Shown one piece after another: positions 1 through 6,497 of a stretch of 9,898 nt of DNA (positions within the stretch are counted from its first letter, which is position 1; each line of letters opens with the position of its first letter). The stretch is from contig JAIROD010000343.1 in assembly GCA_031257725.1 (NCBI GenBank), forward strand, positions 1 to 9,898, given 5' to 3'. Source of the stretch: Planctomycetaceae bacterium (GTDB taxonomy: Bacteria > Planctomycetota > Planctomycetia > Pirellulales > Thermoguttaceae). Both the position numbers and the translations under genes were made by a program. The notes under the pieces were generated by a model. The model saw only the letters and a list, made by a program, of their open reading frames with translations. It was not told the DNA's origin and searched no databases.

Positions 1-3
1 TTT

Positions 4-66
4 ACCACCCCTAGCCCCTCCGAAGGAGGGGAATTATTCCCCTCCTTCGGAGGGGCTAGGGGTGGT
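4..66. repeat. Perfect intergenic palindrome, 30-bp stem
   Basis: Arms 4-33 and 37-66 are perfectly complementary, leaving a 3-nt loop (TTA). Each arm contains its own smaller palindrome: CCCCTCC-GAA-GGAGGGG at 15-31 and CCCCTCC-TTC-GGAGGGG at 39-55, so the DNA could also fold as two side-by-side hairpins. No T-run follows on either strand, so it does not look like a simple intrinsic terminator. It lies about 180 nt beyond the 3' end of the leftward shell-protein gene. It is best read as a REP/MITE-like dispersed palindrome, although no second copy occurs in this window. Confidence 0.9.
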
Positions 67-138
67 CATTCGGAGGAAACGACTGAATAGTTAAAAAAAA
101 TATTCCACTGATATATTACGAATTATTTGAGATTCCCT

Positions 139-206
139 TTAACGACGGGATTTACCCCGTGTTTTAGGGTTAAGTTGAACAACGCGGGGCAAGCCCACGC
201 CGTTAA
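139..206. repeat. Imperfect inverted repeat downstream of the shell gene
   Basis: Arms 139-163 and 181-206 pair over about 25 nt. There are five differences, all transitions, and one single-base gap. Each arm is also partly self-complementary (ACGGG...CCCGT at 145-160; GCG-GGG...CCC-CGC type at 184-200). It sits just 3' of the leftward BMC gene and could fold in its transcript, but no U-run follows, so terminator function is uncertain. The regular arm-within-arm design resembles a dispersed palindromic repeat. Confidence 0.6.
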
Positions 207-247
207 CTTTCGGTAAATTCTGCATTATTAGAGGTTCCCCATTAATA

Positions 248-802
248 TTAGATGTAGTCGGCAAAGAGTTCACGGCTTGGGCGTGGAATAACCAGTTCGG
301 AAACGAGTAAGCCGCGTTTTCGTACCGCATCCGCTGCGGCGTTGACTGCGGCGTTGACATCGGAAACACTGCCGGTCATCACAAGTAATCCCTTACCGCC
401 GAGCGCCATTGCAATGTGTAACCGAAACAACGTAACACGCGCCGCTTTACCGGCATAATCCGCCGCAACCAAGGCACTGACTCCGCTAAATGTTTCGATA
501 ACACCCAATGCGTCGATTCCTTCCGGCGAAAGAACAACTGATTGCGACAACGCCGGAAAAACACCGTCATAAACATTCGCAACCGTTAACTGATCAATCA
601 CTGCACTGCCGCCAATAGTGATACCGGTTTCGATTGCGGTTTCCACATCGCTGACACTGCCGCTAAAAACAATCAGGTATTTCCCGCTGCAAATTGTCCG
701 CGCAATCAATATCTCAATCGACGCTGCTTTTAGCATTTCATCCTGAACTTTGTATCCAATACCAATACTGGACAACTCTATCGCTCCAACAGATTTTCCC
801 AT
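248..802 (-). CDS. Bacterial microcompartment shell protein, tandem BMC domain (BMC-T), PduT-like
   Basis: The 184-aa product has two BMC folds in tandem (about residues 4-88 and 97-178). It would form a pseudohexameric trimer in the facets of a proteinaceous organelle. It matches the Pdu shell protein PduT in length, in the N-terminal pattern (GAIELSSIG), in TICSGKY around residues 36-42 and in the C-terminal VIPRP block. Cys38 falls where PduT Cys38 lies; in PduT three such cysteines hold a 4Fe-4S cluster at the trimer pore, so an electron-conducting pore is likely here (inference from the family). The second domain ends its pore-side strand with LGGKGLLV. The start at 802 is supported by an AGGAG site (812-816) 9 nt upstream. 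No other shell or enzyme gene of a microcompartment is in view, and any partners would lie left of position 1. It follows the truncated HEPN gene by 41 nt and may share its promoter. Confidence 0.93.
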   Translation of the reverse strand: MGKSVGAIELSSIGIGYKVQDEMLKAASIEILIARTICSGKYLIVFSGSVSDVETAIETGITIGGSAVIDQLTVANVYDGVFPALSQSVVLSPEGIDALGVIETFSGVSALVAADYAGKAARVTLFRLHIAMALGGKGLLVMTGSVSDVNAAVNAAADAVRKRGLLVSELVIPRPSRELFADYI

Positions 803-843
803 CGTTAAAAACTCCTACAATAACACAAATATGTCTTAAAAAA

Positions 844-939
844 TTATTTGGGAATCTCTAAAAATTCAGTATTGACCGCGAGTTTCGATAGTTCAAAACT
901 GCTTTTCGCTCTTTCAAGCCAAGATTTATAAGGTTCCAT
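844..939 (-). pseudogene. Truncated HEPN-domain gene (toxin remnant)
   Basis: A 31-codon frame starts at an ATG at 937-939, overlapping the 3' end of the nucleotidyltransferase gene by 14 nt, with AAGGA 10 nt upstream. The peptide contains WLERAKSSFELSKLA (residues 7-21), the typical first helix of HEPN proteins paired with MNT nucleotidyltransferases. It continues to LEIPK and then meets TAA. In intact relatives about 100 more residues follow, including the helix with the RX4-6H RNase motif; nothing like these is found in any frame before the BMC gene starts 41 nt later. I read it as a decayed or recombined toxin gene. A short functional peptide is possible but less likely. Confidence 0.62.
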
Positions 940-1252
940 AGATCACTTTTCCTTCTTTTTTTATTGTTTTATAAACATATCCAATTGTATCGCTCAATTC
1001 GATATACCGATCATAATCCATTGCAATTAAATCAACGGGAATACCAATGTCACTGTCAAGAAAAGCCATATAAATCGAATCTGTAATTTTAAATCCGTTT
1101 TTTAGACCTTTTTTGACAATGAGCAAATCAATATCGCTTTTTTCCGTATGATCACCGCGTGCGTAGGAACCGAAAAGGATAATCTGATCCGGCGACGCAA
1201 TCGATACAATAATAGAAATAATTTGATCAATATAAGGTATTTTATTGTCCAT
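926..1252 (-). CDS. MNT-type nucleotidyltransferase (minimal NTase, MntA-like)
   Basis: This 108-aa protein belongs to the small DNA polymerase beta-like nucleotidyltransferases. The signature GSYARG (residues 28-33) is followed by SDIDLLIV (39-46), giving Gly28-Ser29 and metal-binding Asp40 and Asp42. The third carboxylate is probably Asp74 in PVDLIAMD. The catalytic set therefore appears intact. In HEPN/MNT toxin-antitoxin pairs such proteins silence the HEPN RNase by transferring AMP groups to a tyrosine near its active site. Here the overlapping downstream gene is a HEPN start cut off after 31 codons, so the enzyme seems to be an orphan antitoxin. Its own ribosome site is weak (GGCGG about 9 nt upstream). 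A good promoter lies at 1327-1354. Alternative readings are a free-standing NTase with another substrate or a partner encoded elsewhere. Confidence 0.9.
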   Translation of the reverse strand: MDNKIPYIDQIISIIVSIASPDQIILFGSYARGDHTEKSDIDLLIVKKGLKNGFKITDSIYMAFLDSDIGIPVDLIAMDYDRYIELSDTIGYVYKTIKKEGKVIYGTL

Positions 1253-1326
1253 GTTTTTATACCGCCTGTTTTTGTAATAACATCAAGCCGAGTCAGGGTT
1301 AATGTTGTTTTCTTTTTCCGTATTTC

Positions 1327-1354
1327 ATTATAGGTGGGACTGATTTTCCGTCAA
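1327..1354 (-). promoter_or_regulatory. Candidate sigma70-type promoter for the MNT-HEPN'-BMC genes
   Basis: Read on the minus strand, TTGACG (1349-1354) is followed after 16 nt by a consensus TATAAT (1327-1332). Transcription would start near 1320, giving a leader of about 70 nt before the ATG at 1252. The 8-mer ACCGTTGA occurs twice on this strand (1351-1358 and 1385-1392), overlapping and upstream of the -35 box, which could be an operator pair or chance. Apart from this the 1253-1489 gap shows nothing recognisable. Confidence 0.5.
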
Positions 1355-1489
1355 CGGTGTCCTTTTTACTCGGTTATTATACTATCAACGGTTTAGAAAA
1401 TACACATTCCCAATTCCGTAAGATTTCTCCGTGAATAATCGCCGATTTCAACCGGCGTGCCGAGATGTTTTTCCGGTTCGTTCTAATAT

Positions 1490-2851
1490 TTATTGTTTCT
1501 TTTCTTCTTTCGTTTTTATTTCATAGACACGGAGTAAACTGGGCGGAGGCGTAACCGGATGAGGCTGGTCACGATTCACCGATAACGTTTCCCATTTCAT
1601 TACGTAACGAACATCAGAGTGAGAATCAAAAGGTCTGTTTCGATCCCGCAAATCCCATGCTGTTCGGCTTTTAATATTGGGAAAATCAAGTTCAATTTTA
1701 TTCATTTCATTCGGAAATCGGGCTGGAGGCGGAACATTGCCAATCGGTTTGAGCGTTTTTTCGTCAAGTTGCCAACGTCCATTGCCTTCTTTAATATGCT
1801 GGAAATTTTGAGCAAGTTTACCATCTTGAATTTCAATTGATCCAAACGATACCTCCCCAATAATTGTTCCGCCTCCCTTAAAATCCCAACGATACTTCCA
1901 ATCACTTGTTTGGTAATATTTCCACTTTCCCTCTTCCAATCGGGCATTGTAAAGTTGGTAATTCCCGTCGGCGTCATATTTTCCGTATGAAATAATAATA
2001 CGATTTTGGGTGTCAAAACTGATAGTTTGAGCGGGATTCAAAAGTCCTTCACCCGGTTGAGCGGCATCAATAATTTCACCGGTTTGAAGCGAGATCGGCA
2101 ATGTTACCGGTTTACCGTTACTGTTTTCCCAATGTCTCAAGTCACGGCTTCGGACGTAAGACAAATCATGATTGGTACTGCAATCAGGAGTATTACGCCA
2201 CATCCAGCAAATATGATAATATCCATCGTGACCAACAACAGGACCATGAAAATAAGCATTCATTTTACCTTGTCCGTCAAACATTGGCGTATCGAATAAT
2301 CGGTTCCATTTTTTAGAGTCGTGATTATAAATGTTCCAAATTTGATTTCCGTTACCGCTTGAACCGTTACGGTAAGTAAAAAACAATTCCTCGTTTGTTC
2401 CTGTAACAAATTGCGGATACGTACAATATTTTTCATTGTTTCCGGTCATTGCATCAACTCGAACAAGCGACGTTACATCAAGCGGTTTTTCACTCCGAAA
2501 ATAAATCAACGGGACACAATGCATATTTCCCGAAACATGAAGATATTTATTCCGATCCAATGTCATTGTAACGTAATTATGGCTATCCCATCCGACTTTT
2601 GACGGCAACCGGTTAAATATCCAGTTTGTTTCCGTTAAACGCCGTTGGGCAAGAGTCATATTCCGGTTGTCGTCATAGAAGGCGGCAAATTGATAATCAC
2701 CTTCAGTTAAAAGAGCAAAACCAACAGGATGCCCCGACCACACCGGCGTAACATCAATCCGGCGAACTAACTCAAATTGTACCTGAGCCGTCAGTTGATT
2801 TGATGTTACAACAAAAAACAATAAGGCTGTGAAAATAAAATACTGTCTCAT
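1490..2851 (-). CDS. Secreted BNR_4-family protein, possible polysaccharide lyase (PL24/PL25-like)
   Basis: This 453-aa protein has an N-terminal signal peptide (hydrophobic residues 5-17, probable cleavage near LTAQ, residues 20-23), so it is exported. The body is a beta-propeller-type BNR_4 domain. Recognisable blocks are SGHPVGFALLT (39-49), FAAFYDDNRNMTLAQR (55-70), GWDSHNYV (87-94), HVSGNMHCVPLIYFR (105-119) and TYRNGSSGNGN (159-169), then the TNHDLSYVRSRDL, YGKYDADGNYQLYNAR and YRWDFKGGG segments. His91 and His111, 20 residues apart, together with Tyr160-Arg161, recall the His/Tyr/Arg centre of ulvan lyases of families PL24/PL25, which cleave acidic sugars by beta-elimination. That link is from memory of the family, and the substrate cannot be told. 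GAGGA at 2859-2863 lies 7 nt before the ATG. No SusC/D-like, sulfatase or other carbohydrate gene is nearby, so it stands alone. Confidence 0.8.
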   Translation of the reverse strand: MRQYFIFTALLFFVVTSNQLTAQVQFELVRRIDVTPVWSGHPVGFALLTEGDYQFAAFYDDNRNMTLAQRRLTETNWIFNRLPSKVGWDSHNYVTMTLDRNKYLHVSGNMHCVPLIYFRSEKPLDVTSLVRVDAMTGNNEKYCTYPQFVTGTNEELFFTYRNGSSGNGNQIWNIYNHDSKKWNRLFDTPMFDGQGKMNAYFHGPVVGHDGYYHICWMWRNTPDCSTNHDLSYVRSRDLRHWENSNGKPVTLPISLQTGEIIDAAQPGEGLLNPAQTISFDTQNRIIISYGKYDADGNYQLYNARLEEGKWKYYQTSDWKYRWDFKGGGTIIGEVSFGSIEIQDGKLAQNFQHIKEGNGRWQLDEKTLKPIGNVPPPARFPNEMNKIELDFPNIKSRTAWDLRDRNRPFDSHSDVRYVMKWETLSVNRDQPHPVTPPPSLLRVYEIKTKEEKKQ

Positions 2852-2855
2852 TTAA

Positions 2856-2939
2856 TTTTCCTCATTCGTAAAAAAGGGTTAAGTTTTTACCGGAAACGTT
2901 AAAATACCGAATTGAAATTTTATTTGTTTTCCTCATTCG
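2856..2939 (-). repeat. 13-nt direct repeat carrying the ribosome-binding site of the BNR_4 gene
   Basis: CGAATGAGGAAAA (minus strand) occurs at 2856-2868 and again exactly at 2927-2939, 71 nt apart. The gene-proximal copy provides the GAGGA Shine-Dalgarno for the ATG at 2851. The distal copy has no start codon after it. A weak promoter-like pair on the minus strand (TTGCAA 2941-2946, TAAAAT 2917-2922, 18-nt spacer) brackets the distal copy. The repeat is clear; its meaning is not. Confidence 0.5.
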
Positions 2940-2960
2940 ATTGCAAAATTTTCAATAATA

Positions 2961-3348
2961 TACCGCAAACGGCATGATATTGGTTGTTTTTGTTTGATTC
3001 AAGAGGTAGGCAACCTTTCGCCGAAGGGTTTTCACCCACGGTTGCGTTGCCGATAGGCAACAGTGAATCAGATTCGATTGTGTCATTTGTGTTTCCGACT
3101 GGTTTGGAAACTGATTGCCGGCGGGAAACAGGGACAAGTCGGCTATCGCCGACGCAACCTTTCGGCGAAAGGTTGCCTACCTTTTGATACACCACCTTGG
3201 GGGAGATTGCAAATAAAACAACCAATTTCTACCCGTTGACAGTATAGTATTTAGTAAAACCTTTCGGCGAAAGGTTTTACTAAATACTAAATACGGTCGC
3301 CTACCTCTTGAATCAAACAAAACAACCAATATCATGCCGTTTGCGGTA
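2961..3348. repeat. Nested palindromic element in the divergent intergenic region
   Basis: The outer inverted repeat has arms 2961-3011 and 3299-3348, identical apart from one extra T in the left arm. Inside it, 3006-3030 pairs with 3156-3180 (24 of 25). Within that, about 3040-3060 (GTTGCCGATAGGCAAC type) partly matches the complement of 3139-3159. A 19-bp self-complementary core, AACCTTTCGGCGAAAGGTT, occurs at 3156-3174 and 3258-3276, with a two-base variant at 3012-3030. The element holds no convincing gene: its short open frames follow the repeats. It fills most of the 556-nt gap between two divergent genes (2852-3407), so it could affect both their promoters. It looks like a non-autonomous, MITE-like repeat cluster built from several insertions of related palindromes. 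Confidence 0.85.
3245..3289. repeat. Perfect 45-nt palindrome
   Basis: Positions 3245-3266 are perfectly complementary to 3268-3289 around a single central G at 3267. The middle is the shared 19-bp core (3258-3276) and the outer parts are AT-rich (TAGTATTTAGTA...TACTAAATACTA). It lies inside the larger 2961-3348 element, near its right arm, and appears to be a second copy of the core with different flanks. No T-run follows, so it is not an obvious terminator. Confidence 0.9.
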
Positions 3349-3349
3349 C

Positions 3350-3379
3350 ATCTATTTTCAAAATGATCTATTTTCAAAA
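3350..3379. repeat. Short tandem repeat, 14 nt at 16-nt period
   Basis: ATCTATTTTCAAAA occurs at 3350-3363 and 3366-3379. It lies between the right arm of the nested palindromic element and the RND gene start at 3408, so it is in the likely promoter or leader region of that gene. The function is unknown, and slippage or insertion-junction debris is possible. Confidence 0.6.
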
Positions 3380-3407
3380 ACCTTTTTTAGAAATTTAAAT
3401 TATTTTT

Positions 3408-6400
3408 ATGGACATACTGAATAAGATTATTGATTTTTCATTACATTATCGTTTTGTTGTGATTTTGTTGGTGTTGATATTTGGAGCGGTGGGGTTGTAT
3501 TCGCTGCAACATCTTGATATTGACGCTTTCCCGGATACAACACCGGTGCAAGTACAAATTAATACTGTTGCGCCGGCTCTCGGTCCTGAAGAAATTGAAA
3601 AACAAATCACATTTCCGGTTGAACAATCAATCAGCGGTTTGCCCGGACTTTTGGAGATGCGAAGTGTTTCAAAATTCGGTTTTTCTCAGGTTGCCGTTGT
3701 GTTTGACGACAGTATCGATATTTATTTCGCACGTCAATTAATTAATGAACGGCTTAGCACTGTTGAATTGCCCGACGGAATAGAACAACCTCAAATGGGT
3801 CCCGTCGCAACCGGACTTGGTGAGGTTTTAAATTACATCGTGATCGGTCAAGGCACCGATGAAACAGAATTGCGGACAATTCACGATTGGCAAATCAAAC
3901 CGGTTATGAAATATATTCCCGGAACCGCCGAAATTAATACGTGGGGCGGCTTTGAACGTCAATTTCAAATTCGGCTTGATCCCGATAAATTATCGAAACA
4001 TGGGTTGACTTTTGATCAAGTTATCGAATCCGTTCAGCGAAATAATCTGAATAGCGGCGGAGGAAATATCAGCCGTCCGGGCGGCGGAGGTTCACTTTTC
4101 GTACAAGGAATCGGACGCACAACAACGATCGAACAAATAAGACAAATCGTGATCTCCGCCGAAGACGGCGTTCCGATTTTAGTTTCAGATATTGGCGATG
4201 TTGTTATCGGTCACGAAATTCGCCGCGGTGCAGTAACTGCCAACGGTCAAGGTGAAGTTGTCATGGGACTTGGTTTTATGCTCATGGGTTCCAACAGCCA
4301 TCGCGTTACAACCGCAATGAAAGAAAAATTGAACTCACTCGAACCCACCTTGCCGCCCAATGTCCAAATCAAAACCGTTTACGACCGCACCGAATTAGTC
4401 AACTTTGTTATCGATACTGTACGAAAAAATCTCTTTGACGGCGGATTGTTGGTGATTGCCGTTTTGTTCGCATTTCTCGGTAATATCCGCGCCGCATTTA
4501 TTGTTGCATTGGTTATTCCGTTGTCGATGCTTTTTGCGTTTACCGGAATGTACAAATTTGGAATTGCCGCAAGTTTATTGAGTTTAGGCGCAATTGATTT
4601 CGGATTGGTAGTTGATAGTTCCGTAGTGATGATCGAAAATTGTACGCGAAAACTTTCCGATATTTCCGGCAACAATAAATCACGGCTTGAAATTATTCGC
4701 GACGCGGCGGTGGAAGTTCGGAAACCGACCATGTTCGGCGAATTGATTATTATGATTGTGTATTTGCCGATTCTGACACTCGAAGGAGTTGAAGGAAAAA
4801 TGTTTCGTCCAATGGCGTTGACCGTGATTTTTGCGTTACTGGGTTCGATGATTTTATCGTTAACGTTAATGCCGGTTCTGGCAAGTATTTTTTTGCCGCG
4901 AAAAATTTCCGAACATGAACCGATTTTAATGCGTTTGTTCAAATTACTTTATTTACCGGTTCTCCGATTTTCATTACGGCACAAAGCGGTCATGATCGGA
5001 TTGGCGATTTGCATATTAATTGTTGCATTTGGAATGATTGCTCCTCATCTTGGTTCGGAGTTTATTCCGCAACTTTCCGAAGGTGCTATTGTTGTCGGAG
5101 TTGTCCGTCCTGCGGGAACGGATATTGCAGAGTCCGTGCGTTACAATACGGAAATGGAAAAAGTTTTGTTGCAATATTTTCCTGATGAGATTGAAAATGT
5201 CTGGAGCCGAATCGGAACAGCGGAAATCAGTACGGATCCTATGGGGACGGAATTGACCGATATCTTTATCTCGTTGAAACCGCGTGCGCAATGGACAAGA
5301 GCCAAAACACAAGCAGAATTGACAACTGCCATCGAATTAACATTGCGCGATTTGCCCGGACAACGTTTAGGATTTTCGCAACCGATTGCCATGCGAATTA
5401 ATGAACTTGCGTCGGGTATTCGTGCGGATTTAGCGGTGAAACTTTTTGGCGACGATTTCGATTTATTAGTTACGAAAGCCGGAGAAATCGAAACAATACT
5501 CAATTCAATTAAAGGTGCGGCGGACGTTTCTGTGGAACAAATTACAGGTCAACCGATGTTGCAAATAAAAGTGAATCAGGAACAACTCGCTTTTTACGGA
5601 ATACCGGCGCAGGAAGTTTTGGAATTAGTGGAATCAATCGGCGGTCATGCGGTGGGCGAAGTTTTTGAAGGCGAGTTACGATTTCCACTCGTGATTCGAT
5701 TACCGGACAAATATCAGGAAGATCCGAAATCCGTATCGGAAATACCGGTTTTAACGCCAAACGGCGCACAAATTCCATTGGGTCGGCTTGCCAATGTTGA
5801 GGTTGTGGAAGGACCGTCAACAATTTCACGTGAATGGAGTGTTCGGCGAATTACGATTCAGGCTAATGTACGCGGACGTGATTTGGGAAGTTTTGTTCGT
5901 GAAGCGAAACAGAAAATTTCGGAACAGGTAACAATGCCGACACCGCGTTATCGTGTTGAGTATGGCGGACAATTTGAACAATTTGAACGAGCAAAGTTAC
6001 GGTTAATTATTGTTGTTCCGATAATGCTTTTTTTGATTTTCGGATTATTATATTTAACGTACTGGAATTGGGTTGACACGTTACGGGTTTTTACGGGCAT
6101 TCCGTTTGCGTGGGTGGGCGGTATTGCGGCGTTGTGGATAAGAGATATGCCGTTTTCAATCTCGGCGGCGGTCGGATTTATCGCGATGTCGGGAGTCGCC
6201 GTACTTGACGATATGATTCTCGTTTCGTATATCCGGCAACTTCTGCAAAAAGGATTCGTGTTGGAAGAAGCGGTTACCGAAGCGGCAATAACCCGTTTAC
6301 GACCTGTGTTGATGACAACATTGGTTGCCAGTCTCGGATTCTTGCCAATGGCTTTCAGTACAGGAATCGGTGCCGAAGTCCAACGTCCGCTCGCAACCGT

Positions 6401-6485
6401 TGTCATCGGAGGAGTGATCGGCGCAATGATTATGTCCTTGTTAGTGTTGCGCGTATTGTACATGGTGTTCAATTTCAAAAAATAA
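3408..6485 (+). CDS. Heavy-metal RND efflux pump, CzcA/CusA family inner-membrane subunit
   Basis: This 1025-aa, apparently full-length transporter would be the proton-driven inner-membrane trimer of a tripartite metal exporter. TM1 is about residues 14-34, TM2-6 about 340-500, TM7 about 526-548 and TM8-12 about 866-1020, with two large periplasmic loops between. The TM4 signature DFGLVVDSSVVMIEN gives Asp397, Asp403 and Glu410, with the same spacing as the essential D402/D408/E415 of CzcA. In the periplasmic part, STDPMG (608-613) and MRINELASG (662-670) look CzcA-like: Glu666 stands where the Cu/Ag pump CusA has a metal-binding Met. Zn/Co/Cd/Ni export is therefore likelier than copper (inference). 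Odd points are Asp934-Asp935 in the TM10 stretch GVAVLDDMILVS, where relatives usually have Asn-Gly. No Shine-Dalgarno is visible before the ATG, although the N-terminus MDILNKIIDFSLHYR fits the family. No adaptor (CzcB) or outer-membrane (CzcC) gene is adjacent. Confidence 0.93.
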   Translation: MDILNKIIDFSLHYRFVVILLVLIFGAVGLYSLQHLDIDAFPDTTPVQVQINTVAPALGPEEIEKQITFPVEQSISGLPGLLEMRSVSKFGFSQVAVVFDDSIDIYFARQLINERLSTVELPDGIEQPQMGPVATGLGEVLNYIVIGQGTDETELRTIHDWQIKPVMKYIPGTAEINTWGGFERQFQIRLDPDKLSKHGLTFDQVIESVQRNNLNSGGGNISRPGGGGSLFVQGIGRTTTIEQIRQIVISAEDGVPILVSDIGDVVIGHEIRRGAVTANGQGEVVMGLGFMLMGSNSHRVTTAMKEKLNSLEPTLPPNVQIKTVYDRTELVNFVIDTVRKNLFDGGLLVIAVLFAFLGNIRAAFIVALVIPLSMLFAFTGMYKFGIAASLLSLGAIDFGLVVDSSVVMIENCTRKLSDISGNNKSRLEIIRDAAVEVRKPTMFGELIIMIVYLPILTLEGVEGKMFRPMALTVIFALLGSMILSLTLMPVLASIFLPRKISEHEPILMRLFKLLYLPVLRFSLRHKAVMIGLAICILIVAFGMIAPHLGSEFIPQLSEGAIVVGVVRPAGTDIAESVRYNTEMEKVLLQYFPDEIENVWSRIGTAEISTDPMGTELTDIFISLKPRAQWTRAKTQAELTTAIELTLRDLPGQRLGFSQPIAMRINELASGIRADLAVKLFGDDFDLLVTKAGEIETILNSIKGAADVSVEQITGQPMLQIKVNQEQLAFYGIPAQEVLELVESIGGHAVGEVFEGELRFPLVIRLPDKYQEDPKSVSEIPVLTPNGAQIPLGRLANVEVVEGPSTISREWSVRRITIQANVRGRDLGSFVREAKQKISEQVTMPTPRYRVEYGGQFEQFERAKLRLIIVVPIMLFLIFGLLYLTYWNWVDTLRVFTGIPFAWVGGIAALWIRDMPFSISAAVGFIAMSGVAVLDDMILVSYIRQLLQKGFVLEEAVTEAAITRLRPVLMTTLVASLGFLPMAFSTGIGAEVQRPLATVVIGGVIGAMIMSLLVLRVLYMVFNFKK

Positions 6486-6497
6486 AAAAAATAGTAT

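Noticed and set aside
88..115. AT-rich hairpin with a T-run on the minus strand as terminator of the shell-protein gene
   Set aside because: The stem would be about 5 A-T pairs, too weak to support a call.
139..369. 76-aa open frame overlapping the 3' end of the shell gene on the same strand
   Set aside because: It runs in another frame of a clear BMC gene and ends in a palindromic repeat, with no family resemblance.
1440..1457. CGCCG/CGGCG hairpin as terminator of the BNR_4 gene
   Set aside because: The stem is only 5 bp with an 8-nt loop, and no T-run follows on the minus strand.
2920..3225. Open frames on the minus strand across the nested palindromes
   Set aside because: They follow the inverted repeats, have no recognisable domain or ribosome site, and their sequence is explained by the repeat structure.
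3236..3258. TTGACA as a -35 box for the RND gene
   Set aside because: No acceptable -10 hexamer lies 16-18 nt downstream, and the site runs into the 45-nt palindrome.
4379..4942. 187-aa antisense open frame inside the RND gene
   Set aside because: It lies opposite a highly conserved transporter region and shows no domain, signal or ribosome site.
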